This document shows, one piece after another, positions 21,602-36,920 of a stretch of 64,000 bases of DNA. This stretch comes from Heligmosomoides polygyrus polygyrus. Its lineage: Eukaryota > Nematoda > Chromadorea > Rhabditida > Heligmosomidae. Under the pieces are notes generated by a model that did no database searches, had not been told where the DNA came from, and saw nothing but the letters and a program-made list of their open reading frames with translations. Location of the stretch: positions 13,144,001 through 13,208,000 of the forward strand of contig OX377202.1 of NCBI GenBank assembly GCA_947396885.1. The letters are read 5' to 3'. The position numbers and the translations under genes are program-made. Positions within the stretch are counted from its first letter, which is position 1. Every line of letters starts with the position of its first letter.

Positions 21602-22555
21602 CATTTTTCAAATCAAATTGGACACTTTTCACGTCAAATTGGACACTCTTCTTATCTAACCTAAGACTTTCCAAATCAAAGAGAAGTCTTCCAAATAAAA
21701 CGAACTTCTTCTACATTATAAACTAGAAACTCTCCAAAAATGTTAGAATAATTTTTTGTTCAAGGAAAATTTAAGTACAACTTTCTTTGAAGTTTTAATT
21801 TTCTTCCCAATAGGAGAACACTTAGTTTAAAAATTTATAAAAAGTTTATTTTTTCGAGGAAAAAAAGAACTAAAATTTGTTTTGAATAGCAGGATGGCGG
21901 CTATTTTATATTGCTAAAACAGAGATTGCGCCATGCCCCCGTGCGAGGCTTCGCGATTTTCATTCGATCGATAGCAAAATTTTTGTTTGCATGCAGTTTC
22001 ACACCTACAAGCAGTGCAACACAAACAATTGTAAAAAAATCACACAGATCCTCACTTTCTTGCTGTATGTAAGCAGTATTTGCACAATGAGTCAAATAAA
22101 TGTTGCGTTAAGCTTTTGAGTGCATGGCGCGATCCAGTATTTCGATGCAGGACATGGTTGCGATCTTGCTGCTCTTAAACACAAAATTTAATTCATTATT
22201 TTTCTTAAAAATAAAAATGTTATAAAATTGTTTCACTCATTCGGCAGCTAAAGTAAAAAAAATTAAAAAAGGTGTTCTCAGTTTTCAATGGACAAAAAAT
22301 TATTCTAACCATCTCAGAGAGTCTGTAGTTTAACCTGCCAAAACGTCATTTTGATTTGGAAGAGTTCGCTTCGATTTCAAAGTCTTCTGCTGGTGTAGAA
22401 GACTGCCCAAATCAACGTGAAAAGTGTCCAATTCGATTTGAATAGTGTCCAATTTGACGTGAAAAGTGTCCAGTTTGATTTGAAAAGTGTCCAATTCCAC
22501 GTGAAAAGTGTCCAATTTGATTCGAAAAGTGTCCATTTCGACGTGAAAATGGTGT
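21602..22555. mobile_element. GTCCAATTTGA inverted-repeat element, copy 2
   Basis: Arms of about 150-200 bp are inverted copies of each other. Left: AAATTGGACACTTTTCACGT, ATTATAAACTAGAAACTCTC, TTAGAATAATTTTTTGTTCA. Right: AAAAATTATTCTAACCATCT, GAGAGTCTGTAGTTTAACC. The right arm carries a minisatellite of the GTCC unit at 22408-22550. The interior has AGATTGCGCCATGCCCCCGT. No transposase is visible, so it is non-autonomous. Confidence 0.78.
22408..22550. repeat. Minisatellite, ~19-20 bp unit
   Basis: About seven imperfect units of GTGAAAAGTGTCCAATTTGA and its TTTGAAAAGTGTCC variant, alternating CACGT/GACGTG and GATTTG contexts. Only two or three units exist in the opposite arm, so the array expanded in one arm. 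Confidence 0.8.
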
Positions 22556-22716
22556 ACATCCTACTTTCAACGACTGAGAGAAGTCAAGTTCCTTGAGTTT
22601 TCCTTCAAGCTCTGCTCCGATCGCGCTGGCGACCAAATGGCCAGGACTGGTGTAGATGTTCGAGTTCTACTCTTTCGACATCAACCAGTAATTTCTCCCC
22701 TGCGCGTGGTGCCGCT

Positions 22717-22990
22717 CCAATGGGGGAATTATCGTCTGCGTCAGGTCTGTGGAGATACTACGTGGACGACGAGGCTCGTCACCGACCACAGTTCACGCCG
22801 TGCGTCGGACGTTGCAAGGCGACTGAGATCGCGTTGCGCAACAACGCTGACAAATAGAGCGAGAGAGCTCGCGAGTGGAAACCGTCGCAACCCTATAAAT
22901 GCGTCCGACGACCACTCACTTCCTCCGCTTCGACCTGCGATTCGGTTGTCTTCCATATCCAGCCGTGTTGCTCGCGCTCTGAAGCACTAC
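22717..22990. repeat. Dispersed repeat with TATA-like box, copy 1
   Basis: Shares TGGGGGAATTATCGTCTGCG, ACCGACCACAGTTCACGCCG, GCTGACAAATAGAGCGAGAG with 57908-58090. CTATAAATG lies at about 22893. It could be an LTR or an element promoter; no boundaries found. Confidence 0.5.
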
Positions 22991-25807
22991 GCTTGATAGA
23001 ACGTTATCGTAACTTCGGTTGTTCTGACGAAGCAACGATGAGGATTCTTGGCCTTCTTGTAGTCTGTGATAGTGATTGACGTTTATCGAGCCCTTTATTG
23101 AGTGAGCCGCGCACTCTACTTTTGGGGATATCGTATTTATTCATTTTGGAAGCGCGTACGACTCATACACTGACTTGCTGTGGTGAGCTGGTAGTGCTGC
23201 TAGCGTCTCCTTGTCACAGACTAGATATGGTTAACTCGGACGGGAACGGAACCTGAAGTCGATTCGGCTTCCATAAGGCAGTGGCGCTTTCTCTAGCTAG
23301 GCTAGCCTGCTCTTCTTATAGTATGCGAGAAGTGATATGTCACAAAGATCCAAAGGAATCTGTAACAAGATCGGTACTAAAGCGGCTAAGTTGCAGCTGG
23401 AGTTTGAATCAACACTGCTCCTCATCGAATCGTTTGCTTTTGTCTTTCCTCAGCTACTTCACAAACCTTAACTAAGTATTATCATTTATTATATGCCTAA
23501 AATCCCTGTGAAGAACAATGTAATTGGAAGCGGTATAGAATGACATCCACGTGACATTGGCTAACGATCCAGGCCAAAGTATTATATAACAAGTGCTCCG
23601 TCACGCCTACCGGCGTGCCTCGTACTTGAGCGCTTCGCGCGATGTTGCAGTATCACTAAGCTAAGGACAATCACATCAAGTTAGCTGCTCTACTTGTACA
23701 GCTTTCTTCCCTACCTATGAGTACAAAAGGCTCACAGAACGTACTGTATATAGTATGATAGGGCGATATATTGGTTCCTCACTACTGGTCCTCCCCTAAT
23801 GAAACGGTCCCCCATTACTGGTACTGGTCCCCCTCAATGATTCTCCCTCAGTGGACGACGTCTTCTGCACGCCTTCTGAGTCCACAGGCACTTTGGACGA
23901 CGTCTTCGGCACGTCTACCTGAATCCCCAAACACGTTGGGCGAGCGATACTTCAAAAACGAACTTCAGATTCGTGTTGAGCGACGTCGACTACCCCCAGG
24001 GGTAAAGCTTCGGACCGCTTGGACGACATCCACAAAAAATCGATAGTTGGATCAACATCGATTGGTGGCGATTAATACTTTAAAAACGAACTCCAGATTC
24101 GTGTTCGGCGGCCGCGATTACACCAAGGATGAAGTTTTCAGGCAGGTAGAAGAAGTCTGGTTTACCCCAAGGCTGAAGTTGGCGACGTGTTCGGCACGTC
24201 TACTGAGTCGCCAGGCACGTAGAAGGCATTTGGGTGTTTTTCACCATTTTCTGGCCTTAATTTGTGCCCCCTAATTTCCTCTATTTTATGACTCATCGTC
24301 GATCAATAGTGTGACTTATCGTTTAGCGGCTCATTATATGGTATGATAATTAGAAAGTACATGCAATAACAAACACCCAGAGAATAAAGAATGGAAGGAA
24401 GAACAAACCAAGAGGGGCTCTGCCACTAGATCACGTTATGTCCTAGAATTTTTTTGGATCGACTCCCATTCGTAACAAACGGTTTCAGCTTGTATGGAAC
24501 AACTGTGTTTTTGCCAAGTTTCATATAATCCGAACCTGCTCTATTAACAAAAAATATGTCGAATTGAAGATTTTGCAGTGCTTAGTGAAAGTTTCTGTCC
24601 TCCTCCTCGGGTTCTAGATGGTCTCACCATGAAGAAGTCACGTTTCTCAAGTCCACAGAAACTATGAAGATTTTTGTAAACCATCACGAGGTCGTGTATT
24701 CTTCGTCTGTTTGAAAGTATCTGTAGCCCAAGTTGTTTGTTTCTTACTTCACTGTTGGGAATAGCATGGCAACCAAAGAAACACTTCCTGATGATCTGAT
24801 GATTCTAAGGGCAAAGTTCCTGCTGAGACACTTCGCTGTAGCTCAGAAATGATTCCCTTAGGTTGGCTTGAACATGAGCTTCGCTATTTACATCAGGCTA
24901 CCAGTAGGTCCCAAAGAATAATCGAGAGCGAGGTACTCTGTATACGCTGTTGATATTCGCTTCCTATTCTGTTATAAAGGGTGAGCGGTTTTGGATGTGG
25001 AATGGCTGTGAATGCTGAAATATGCTTCCAAGTTGGATCAACACGATGTGTAGACATCGTCCCGATAGGCTGCCGACGAGTTGAACTGATCTTTGGTTGG
25101 CGACATTGGTTCGAAAAGTTTCGGCCGGGTTTGGAGATTGCTGAAGGTAATTGCGTGGCCAACGTCGCCAGTTAATGAGAGAGAATCGAAGGCGAGTAGT
25201 GGTCGATCAAGGACCATTGCCTGATTAGGTACTCTTGAGATGCGGACGATTCACTACGTCTGGCGTCAGCACATCTGGCGAGAAGTTGGTGCAAACTGCT
25301 GTGCTCGATTCCACTGCTTTTGGGATGCACGATTCGTATTCTGAAGTCAGAACTTTATTCTTTGTTGACAAATCTGTAGTCAGTTTTCAGACTTCAGAAC
25401 TGATAAGACGACTGTTTCAATAGCTGAATCTAATCCCCACAGTGAGGTATAGTCTACATAGGCGACTTACTTTTTCACAGCGCCGCTGTTCTTCCGTAAT
25501 GAACTCAAAGCATTGGAAACTGATGGAGGAAGGGAAACTGAAGGACATCTTGAGTTTCCATCAGTGGAAGCGGAATGCGCTGAAGATTGCGATTTGACTC
25601 GAGCTAGCAGTGTCGCATCTTCGAGAAGTTTTCCGATATTGCCACCTGGTTTTGTTGGTCCTTTCTATGTGTATCGAGTTCGCGATCTGGCAGAACTTTT
25701 CTTGACGATGTCGTTTGCACGCCTTCTGCAGCACCTGAAACGATCAAGCCAATTAGGATTTACTCTACCAAACATCTCCTCAACCTTACAAAATTCAATG
25801 TCAAACT
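22991..25807. other. Intergenic with short internal repeats
   Basis: No gene recognised. At 23855-24225 short motifs recur: GACGACGTCTTCNGCACG three times, and ACTTYAAAAACGAACTYCAG then ATTCGTGTTSRGCG twice about 130 bp apart. The longest open frames show no familiar motif. Confidence 0.35.
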
Positions 25808-25886
25808 TTCGAAAGATTGACCAATGGAGGGCATCCATGTACCGACGAACCTCATCAGAGTATACTGTAGGACCGGCGCGAGTTGA
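25808..25886. repeat. Flanking copy of a segment carried inside the neighbouring transposon
   Basis: TTTCGAAAGATTGACCAATG through CATCCATGTACCGACGAACC to TATACTGTAGGACCGG. The same segment at about 88 percent identity lies at 26258-26333, inside element copy 3. Confidence 0.75.
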
Positions 25887-25973
25887 ACAGGGTAGACCAG
25901 GGTACGGGACAGCACTTATCCCAAATTTCGAATTCGAAACAGAGGTAGGGGTTGAATTCGCGCGTTATATTCA

Positions 25974-26937
25974 ATTTTCACGTCGAATTTGACACTTTTC
26001 ATGTCAAATTGGACACTCTTCTAAGCTAACTTGAGACTTTTCAAATCAAGGAGAACTTTTCCAAACCGAAATAAGATTTTCTTCTAGATTAAACTATAGA
26101 TTCTCCAAAAATGTTAGAAAAATGTTTTGTTCAAGGAAAATTTTAAGGAAAAGTAAAAGGAAAAGTCTAACTTTCTTTGAGGTTTTAATTTACTTCCCAA
26201 TAAGAGAACACATAGTTCGAAATTTTATAAATTTTTTTTAAAAGGAAACCACTGAATTTCGAAAGCCTGACCGATGGAGAACATCCATGTACCGACGAAC
26301 CTCATTAGAGTATACTGTAGGACCGGTGGAAGTTGTTTGTTTTGAAGAGCAGGAAGGTGGCCATCTTATATGGCCGAAACAGAGATTGCGCCATGCCCCG
26401 TCCGAAACTTCGCGATTTTCATTCGATTGATGGCGGAATTTTTGATCGCATGCCGTTTCATACCTGCAAGCAGTGCAACACAAACAATTGTAAAAAACAC
26501 ACATATCCTAACTTTCTTGCTGCATGTATGCAGTATTTACATATCAATCAAATAAACGTTGCGCTGAACTTTTTCAGTTCATGGTGCGATCCAGTCTTTT
26601 TATGCAGGACATAATTGCTTACTTGCTGCGCCTTAACACAAAGTTTAATTTATTATTTTTCCTCAAAAATAGAAGCTTTATAAATTTATTTCACTCATTC
26701 GGCAGCTAAAGTAAAAGAAAAATTTTAAAAAGTTATTATAAGTTTTTCCTGAACAAAAAATTGTTCTAACCATCTTATAGAGTCTTTAGTTTAGTCTGTA
26801 AGAAGCTCGTGTCAATTTGGAAGGCGTTCAATTTGATTTCAAAGTTCATAGGCCGATTAGAAGAGTGTCTAGTTTGACATGAAAAGTGTCCAATTTGATT
26901 TGAAGAGCGTCCATTTCGACGTGAAAATTGTATATAT
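25974..26937. mobile_element. GTCCAATTTGA inverted-repeat element, copy 3
   Basis: Both arms are present. Left: TTTTCACGTCGAATTTGACA, ATTAAACTATAGATTCTCCA. Right: GTTCTAACCATCTTATAGAG, AATTTGATTTGAAGAGCGTC, GACGTGAAAATTGTA. The interior is collinear with copy 2 (AGATTGCGCCATGCCCCGTC; GCAAGCAGTGCAACACAAAC; TAAACGTTGCGCTGAAC) apart from an extra ~75 bp at 26258-26333 that duplicates nearby flank. Confidence 0.8.
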
Positions 26938-27004
26938 TTACAACTAACGGACTAAGGGTGCACTGCGGACGGCGGGCGTGAAGGGGCGCCACGATCAAAA
27001 CTCT

Positions 27005-27075
27005 TGCGCCAGGCGGGACTCGAACCCGCATTTTCTGCTTTCCGGGCAGCGATGTTCGCCTTACACCACCGGCGC
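27005..27075 (-). tRNA. tRNA-like sequence (minus unit of the palindrome)
   Basis: 71 nt. The 7-bp acceptor stem is GCGCCGG/CTGGCGC with one G-T pair, and the D stem GGTG/CATC has a 9-nt loop. The anticodon stem is only 4 bp (CTGC/GCAG) with loop CCGGAAA, so the anticodon would be GGA and position 33 is C instead of T. A perfect T arm GCGGG-TTCGAGT-CCCGC follows, then discriminator A. The weak anticodon arm, the lack of a Ser long arm and the inverted twin argue for a pseudo-tRNA inside a transposon. Confidence 0.5.
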
Positions 27076-27184
27076 TGTTTGACCGCACGTAACATCCGCG
27101 ATATCCTCGAGGCCTGCCATCACGTATCACGGGTGGGTGCTGATAGCCCTCGATGATATCGCGGATGTTACATGCGGTCAAACA

Positions 27185-27255
27185 GCGCCGGTGGTGTAAG
27201 GCGAACATCGCTGCCCATAAAGCAGAAGATGCAGGTTCGAGTCCCGCCTGGCGCA
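27185..27255 (+). tRNA. tRNA-like sequence (plus unit of the palindrome)
   Basis: 71-nt twin of 27005-27075. Differences: the anticodon loop is CCATAAA and the T stem has one mismatch (GCAGG/CCCGC). It is more decayed than the minus unit, so a functional tRNA gene is unlikely; the intact box B (GGTTCGAGTCC) could still recruit Pol III. Confidence 0.45.
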
Positions 27256-27268
27256 AGAGTTTGATCGT

Positions 27269-27895
27269 AAAAAAATGTCCTGTAACAACATATAGCCTGG
27301 ATATAACGTTCTAGCCCAAGCAGTACCTACTGCCACATTGTAGGTAGATGCTGTCCCGCATGCCTGCTCTACCATATGCTGCTTCCACTGGTCCTTCAGT
27401 AGACTATGGTGAGGTGCGGTACTCGGATTCCCTATATTGCTCAAGCTTAAAAAATTTTGATATTGAATTTTGTAAGATTGAGGAGATAATTGGTGGGGTT
27501 ACTCTTAATTGATTTGACTCTTTCAGGCTTTGAAGAAGGTTATCCAGCCAAAAAGTCAGCCAATAAAGCCGTTCATCAACCTAGTGACGTGCTCAAAAAC
27601 ATATAAAAAAGCTCAACCATTCCGAAGATAAAGGAGAATCGAACGTGGCTACTGCTACATATAGCTTATATCGTTTCTGAAGGATTGGTTAGCAGAAAGA
27701 TATGTTTCTTACCAATCAGTCAAAAGTTCGCCGACCATACCCCTTCTACCCGTCTAATCGTGACCCATGGTTACAACCATGAGCACTGCCGACCTAGCTT
27801 GTCATCCAGACGAATATTGGAATGAGGCCCTTTGAGACGACTTGAGGTTACTTAGTAACCCGCACCTTCTCCGATTGCGCCCTTGACTCTGGTAT
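27269..27895. other. Intergenic, nothing recognised
   Basis: No gene, RNA gene or repeat end seen between the tRNA-like palindrome and SINE copy B. Confidence 0.3.
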
Positions 27896-28185
27896 AGGAT
27901 AAAGGATGAAGGACGGTGTTAATAAATCCTTCTTTGGTATGCGTCACGCATTCCACTTCTACGTGATATTATGGAGGCAATTTGAATGCGTATTTGGCCA
28001 TGCAATGACTTGCAGTGGCCAGCCGATGGGCAAGTCGGCGGCTTATTCTTTGCAGACAGGTCTGGTTCCAATTCACCTACCTCAGCGGTATAGAATGCTT
28101 GATTTACCTTGGTGGTAGGTCAGGAACCTGAAATCGGGGGCACGCGACAGCCTGTGCCTTCTCCTACTGCGCTATCACGCGCCCG
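27896..28185 (-). mobile_element. tRNA-derived SINE, copy B
   Basis: Inverted full-length copy: a GGATAAAGGATGAAGGACGG tail at the left, GCGTCACGCATTCCACTTCT, GAATGCGTATTTGGCCATGC, and the head ending GCGCTATCACGCGCCCG. Diverged from copies G and H by many substitutions. Confidence 0.8.
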
Positions 28186-28324
28186 TGTAATTTAATTTTT
28201 ATTAAAATTGAACTAAACTGCTATGCACTCAGAGAATACTAACAATAAGTCGGCGGAAAGTTTTAGTGCCTCGAATGTTTCCACCTTTGTTCGAGTTTAT
28301 TGGTCAACAAATTGCTAGGAGGTA

Positions 28325-28432
28325 CAAGCACCGTTAGACTTGGTTCACCTGAGCGGAGGGCACCAAACCATGAATCGATTCGGGATACATGCGGGAGCTG
28401 GCACCTCTTCCGACTGCACTACACGTGCTTCT
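28325..28432 (-). mobile_element. SINE head fragment, copy C
   Basis: A head-like segment (CTCTTCCGACTGCACTACAC) with a degraded body; old. It lies about 140 bp upstream of the GST copy 2 start. Confidence 0.45.
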
Positions 28433-28573
28433 AGTTTCTCTTCTGATAACGTTGACAAAATCGAAATTTTCAAATTTTGTCGCTTCATTCTGTGCTTGTA
28501 ATCCATTAATTCGTCGTTTTTTTTAAGATAAGCTAACCCCGTCCTCTCGGTCTAATTTTACCGGTGTTTCAGA

Positions 28574-33865
<5,292 letters not shown>

Positions 33866-34191
33866 AGATGCACTGTTGATCTCGTGGCCGATATGATTGA
33901 TATTAACGAATTCCATTGATCATTTCCCTTTCTAATGTTTTTTATACTACTTATGTTATTGTTGTTCCATTAGCACGCTAAACCTACTTTGCTATCCGAT
34001 GCTTTTTTTGTAGTAAAAATATGAACTGCTGCCGTTTTTTTCTGATGGTGTGGAGTAGAATGTGCTCAACACGGAGATCTGGTTGCTCAGAGATGGTGCT
34101 TAGGTTCAGAAGGTGGAGCGATTTTTATTGCTGGCGCTACATATTTACATACGGAAACCTGTGCTACATGGAAAACGAAGAGAATGATGTA
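33866..34191. other. GST copy 2 downstream flank
   Basis: Likely 3' UTR and spacer. No canonical AATAAA is obvious close to the stop. No other feature recognised. Confidence 0.3.
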
Positions 34192-35413
34192 CAGAGTGTC
34201 TCAAAAAATGTATACTCTGTTTGAAAGATGATAACTTTGCTAACAGTAAAGTTAGTGAAGAATTTAAGGGCTCATATGAAAGCCTAAAAATAGAAATTTT
34301 CTGACATGTGAACGGTACGGATTACGCCATACACTCGTATGAAACCTTGCATTTTACACTCGATTGTTTGTGTTTCGCTTGTATACTCATTACCGCTTGC
34401 TTTGATTTGTGCTTTTTAAGGTTCAAAACTTGAAAACCTACTATGGCTTGCGAAAAATGCAGGGTGCCTTAAAAATGCACGTACAGTTGAAAAGATTCTA
34501 ACATTGCTGGTAGGGAAGTCTTTGAAGATGTTTCAGACTCGTATAAAAGCACAGGGTAACGAGATTTCTGCGACATAAAAAAAATGCAAGATTGTTCCAT
34601 GCTCCCGTCTGAAACCTTGCATTTCAGACTCGATTGATTGTACATGAGCTGAATGCCGTTTACAATCTTGTTACTACTTGGTCACGTTAACCTCTTCTGT
34701 GCTTGTTTTAACGTTTAGAACTTGCGAATCACATGAAAGACAGATGAGGTTCGAGTTTATTGATTTCACGATTTAAAAGTGAGCATGAGCCCCATTTTAA
34801 AAGACGCACTCTGAGGACTGATGAAGCAACATTCAAGCTGAATGGAGAGGTTTATAATAATTGCATAATTGCAGCTACTGGGCGACGTAAAACGTCAAAA
34901 GAAGCAGCACAGGCTAATCTGGCCTAGTAGAACAAGATTGTAACAAGCATTCAGCAAACGCACAATCAATCGAGTCTGAAGTGCAAGGTTTCAGGCGGGA
35001 GCATGGCGCAATCTTGCCTGTTTACACGTCTCATAAATCTCGTTACCCTGCGCTTTCATATGAATCTCAAACATCTTCAAAAGCTTCACTACCAGCAATG
35101 TTAGAACCTTTCGGACAGGACCTGGGTTTTTAAGGCACTCTGCATTCTTCGAAAGCGCTAGGGTGTTTTAAGTTTTGAACCTCAAAAAGCAAATCAATCA
35201 AACCGATCATTTCGTGAAGAAATTATAACATGTATTCAAGCGAAACACAATCAATCGAGTGTCAGTTTTCAGACCACTGCATGGTTCCATGCCAATCATA
35301 TTTCAGAAAATTTCTATTTTCTTAAGCTTCCATATGAGCCCTTCTTCAGTAACTGCACTGTGAGCAAAGTTGTCACCTTTCAAACAGTGTACAATTTTTT
35401 TTGAGACACCCTG
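34192..35413. mobile_element. 1.2-kb palindromic transposon with central transposase remnant
   Basis: Ends CAGAGTGTCTCAAAAAATG and the complement of TTTTTTTGAGACACCCTG, each next to TA. The two halves are inverted copies over most of their ~550 bp. At the centre (about 34808-34890, plus) a frame reads RTLRTDEATFKLNGEVYNN, resembling the DEAxFxLNG block around the first catalytic Asp of a Tc/mariner-superfamily DDE transposase. Each half carries two copies of the ~50-bp core motif discussed in findings. A partial copy lies at 60660-61080. Confidence 0.78.
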
Positions 35414-35589
35414 TATTTATGGCACACTATAAAAACCTACAACGTCAGTCACTCAAACATCCCACTGCTGCTCATCGAAAGGGCTGAAGGAAAAGATTGA
35501 ACTTCTTGTTTCAGATGAGTTCTCATGGATCGCCCTTATTTCACTCGTTTGTTCTTGGATAGCTGCAGAACCCGGTACTTACTGTGATA

Positions 35590-35672
35590 TAAAGGACATA
35601 AAGGACAAAGAATAAAGCGTGGCATCAATGAATCAATTACTCGGGATGCACCACACATTCTACTTCGACGTC
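35590..35672 (-). mobile_element. SINE tail fragment, copy F
   Basis: AAGGACATAAAGGACAAAGA then GGGATGCACCACACATTCTA match the 3' end of the SINE in inverted orientation. The rest is missing; mariner sequence follows. Confidence 0.6.
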
Positions 35673-36230
35673 CTCTTTGGCGAAGCGCCTCCCAAGGAGG
35701 AAGTGATACATCGACCGAAGCAGATGGCAGCCAGATCACGCAATGTCCGGGGTGTATGGTGGTTGCTTGATTTTGATCCAGTCCAATTCCTAGAGTTTTT
35801 CCGGCGTCTGAAGTGCCGTAAGCGGTCGGCTGTTGCCCTGGTACATGAAACAATGGGTCGTATCAACTTCTTTCTTCACTAATTTTTATTGGAACTAGAC
35901 AAGTTGTTGGCCAAAGCGAGCGTCGAGGATGGTTTGACTACGTGGAGCAGCTCCCGGTGCCCTGGACCATTACGCATCCACCAAACGCACAGCAGGAACT
36001 TCTTTCGGTGGCGCTCCGGTTTTGACGTCAGAACCCCCAGCCCGTTGCGTTCCAGCTATTGCTTTCCGGCTTTACAGTTGCAGTGAAGCATCTTGTTGCA
36101 GTGAGCCGCTTTTCATCGCTGGTTGCGATTCGATCCAGGCTCCCTCGCTTGAGCCTGTGCAGGAGTTCTCGGCTGTCGGAAGCGCAGTGATTTACTCGGG
36201 TTTCCGTCACCGCATAAGGCACTGACGAAG
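35673..36230 (-). pseudogene. mariner transposase pseudogene (highly decayed)
   Basis: On the minus strand: RIATSDEKRLTATR (first-Asp block), KFLLCVWWMRNGPGHRELLH, a degraded second-Asp block (YQGNSRPL for HDNARPH), then QPPYTPDIA with a stop and HLLRSMYHFLLGRRFAKED. Order and spacing are those of mariner. Several shifts and stops; N-terminus absent. Confidence 0.65.
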
Positions 36231-36920
36231 GCTATTTGGGCGACCTACCAATCTTCTGCAGCCGATGAGCGGTGATCACTGGGAGGAGTGGAAATCAGCG
36301 GTCAGTCCTAGCGTGGTTTGAGAAGAACTCGACTTGATGGGTTTGTGCAGACGCACTTTGTTCACAGCAGTTAATCTTCCTGGGAGTAGTTTGTCTTTGT
36401 TGCCCTTCTGGACGGAATGGAACTTCTGATACCACCTCTAATATGTTATTCGGTTAGGAGTAAACTTGCCGGTGACTTCCTGTATGTGCTTGATCCCCAT
36501 CCCTGCGTTGCTGCTGAACTTGAACTTATTGAAAATGAAATCACACACTTTTTCACTTTGAGTGGTCATCGTTCTAGTGAATAGAACTTTTCAGCAGCAC
36601 AAGGAAAATTAACGATTTATAACTCAGAATGATCGCTAGGAAACAGGCCTTCAAATACAATATGATACTTCAGTGGATTTACTTTGAGTTCCAGAAAAAC
36701 AAAAATGTTGCAAAATTTATGACTCAACCTAATATTTAGCCGATCAGCGTTTCAGGGTTAATCACCGTTTTACCCTTTACATTCAGGTCTTCTACAAACT
36801 CAATAACTCCATAGGGATGAAAGGTTTGGATATTGTAGACAAGTCGAATCAGGAACGTAGATTCGGACTGCATCAGACTGCACTGCCATGCGCCCAGTGT
36901 GACATACGTATCATAATACA
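36231..36920. other. Intergenic, nothing recognised
   Basis: No gene, RNA gene or repeat end seen. Confidence 0.3.

Larger units (their letters stand above)
26992..27268. mobile_element. Palindromic element of two divergent tRNA-like units
   Basis: Arms of about 121 bp (26992-27112 and 27148-27268) are inverted copies with few mismatches, around a 35-nt loop. Each arm starts CGATCAAAACTCTTGCGCCA (right arm TTTGATCG with one base missing) and contains a complete 71-nt tRNA-like sequence, then GCTGTTTGACCGCA and AACATCCGCGATATC. The family ends recur at 31418-31506 and 61128. Confidence 0.75.

Noticed and set aside
22330..22636. Three overlapping minus-strand frames with a ~13-residue periodicity (FHVELDTFQIKLDT)
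   Set aside because: They are the GTCC minisatellite read in three frames, not a repeat protein.
25513..25992. 159-codon plus-strand frame
   Set aside because: No recognisable domain. Its end runs into the transposon arm and it shares a dispersed ~78-bp segment, so coding is unsupported.
20653..26937. CRISPR-like array from regularly spaced GTCC repeats
   Set aside because: Units are contiguous and imperfect without unique spacers, and the genome is eukaryotic.
27005..27255. Two functional tRNA genes
   Set aside because: The anticodon arms are defective (4-bp stem, C at position 33, differing loops), and the units are inverted twins in a transposon-like palindrome. They are listed only as tRNA-like.
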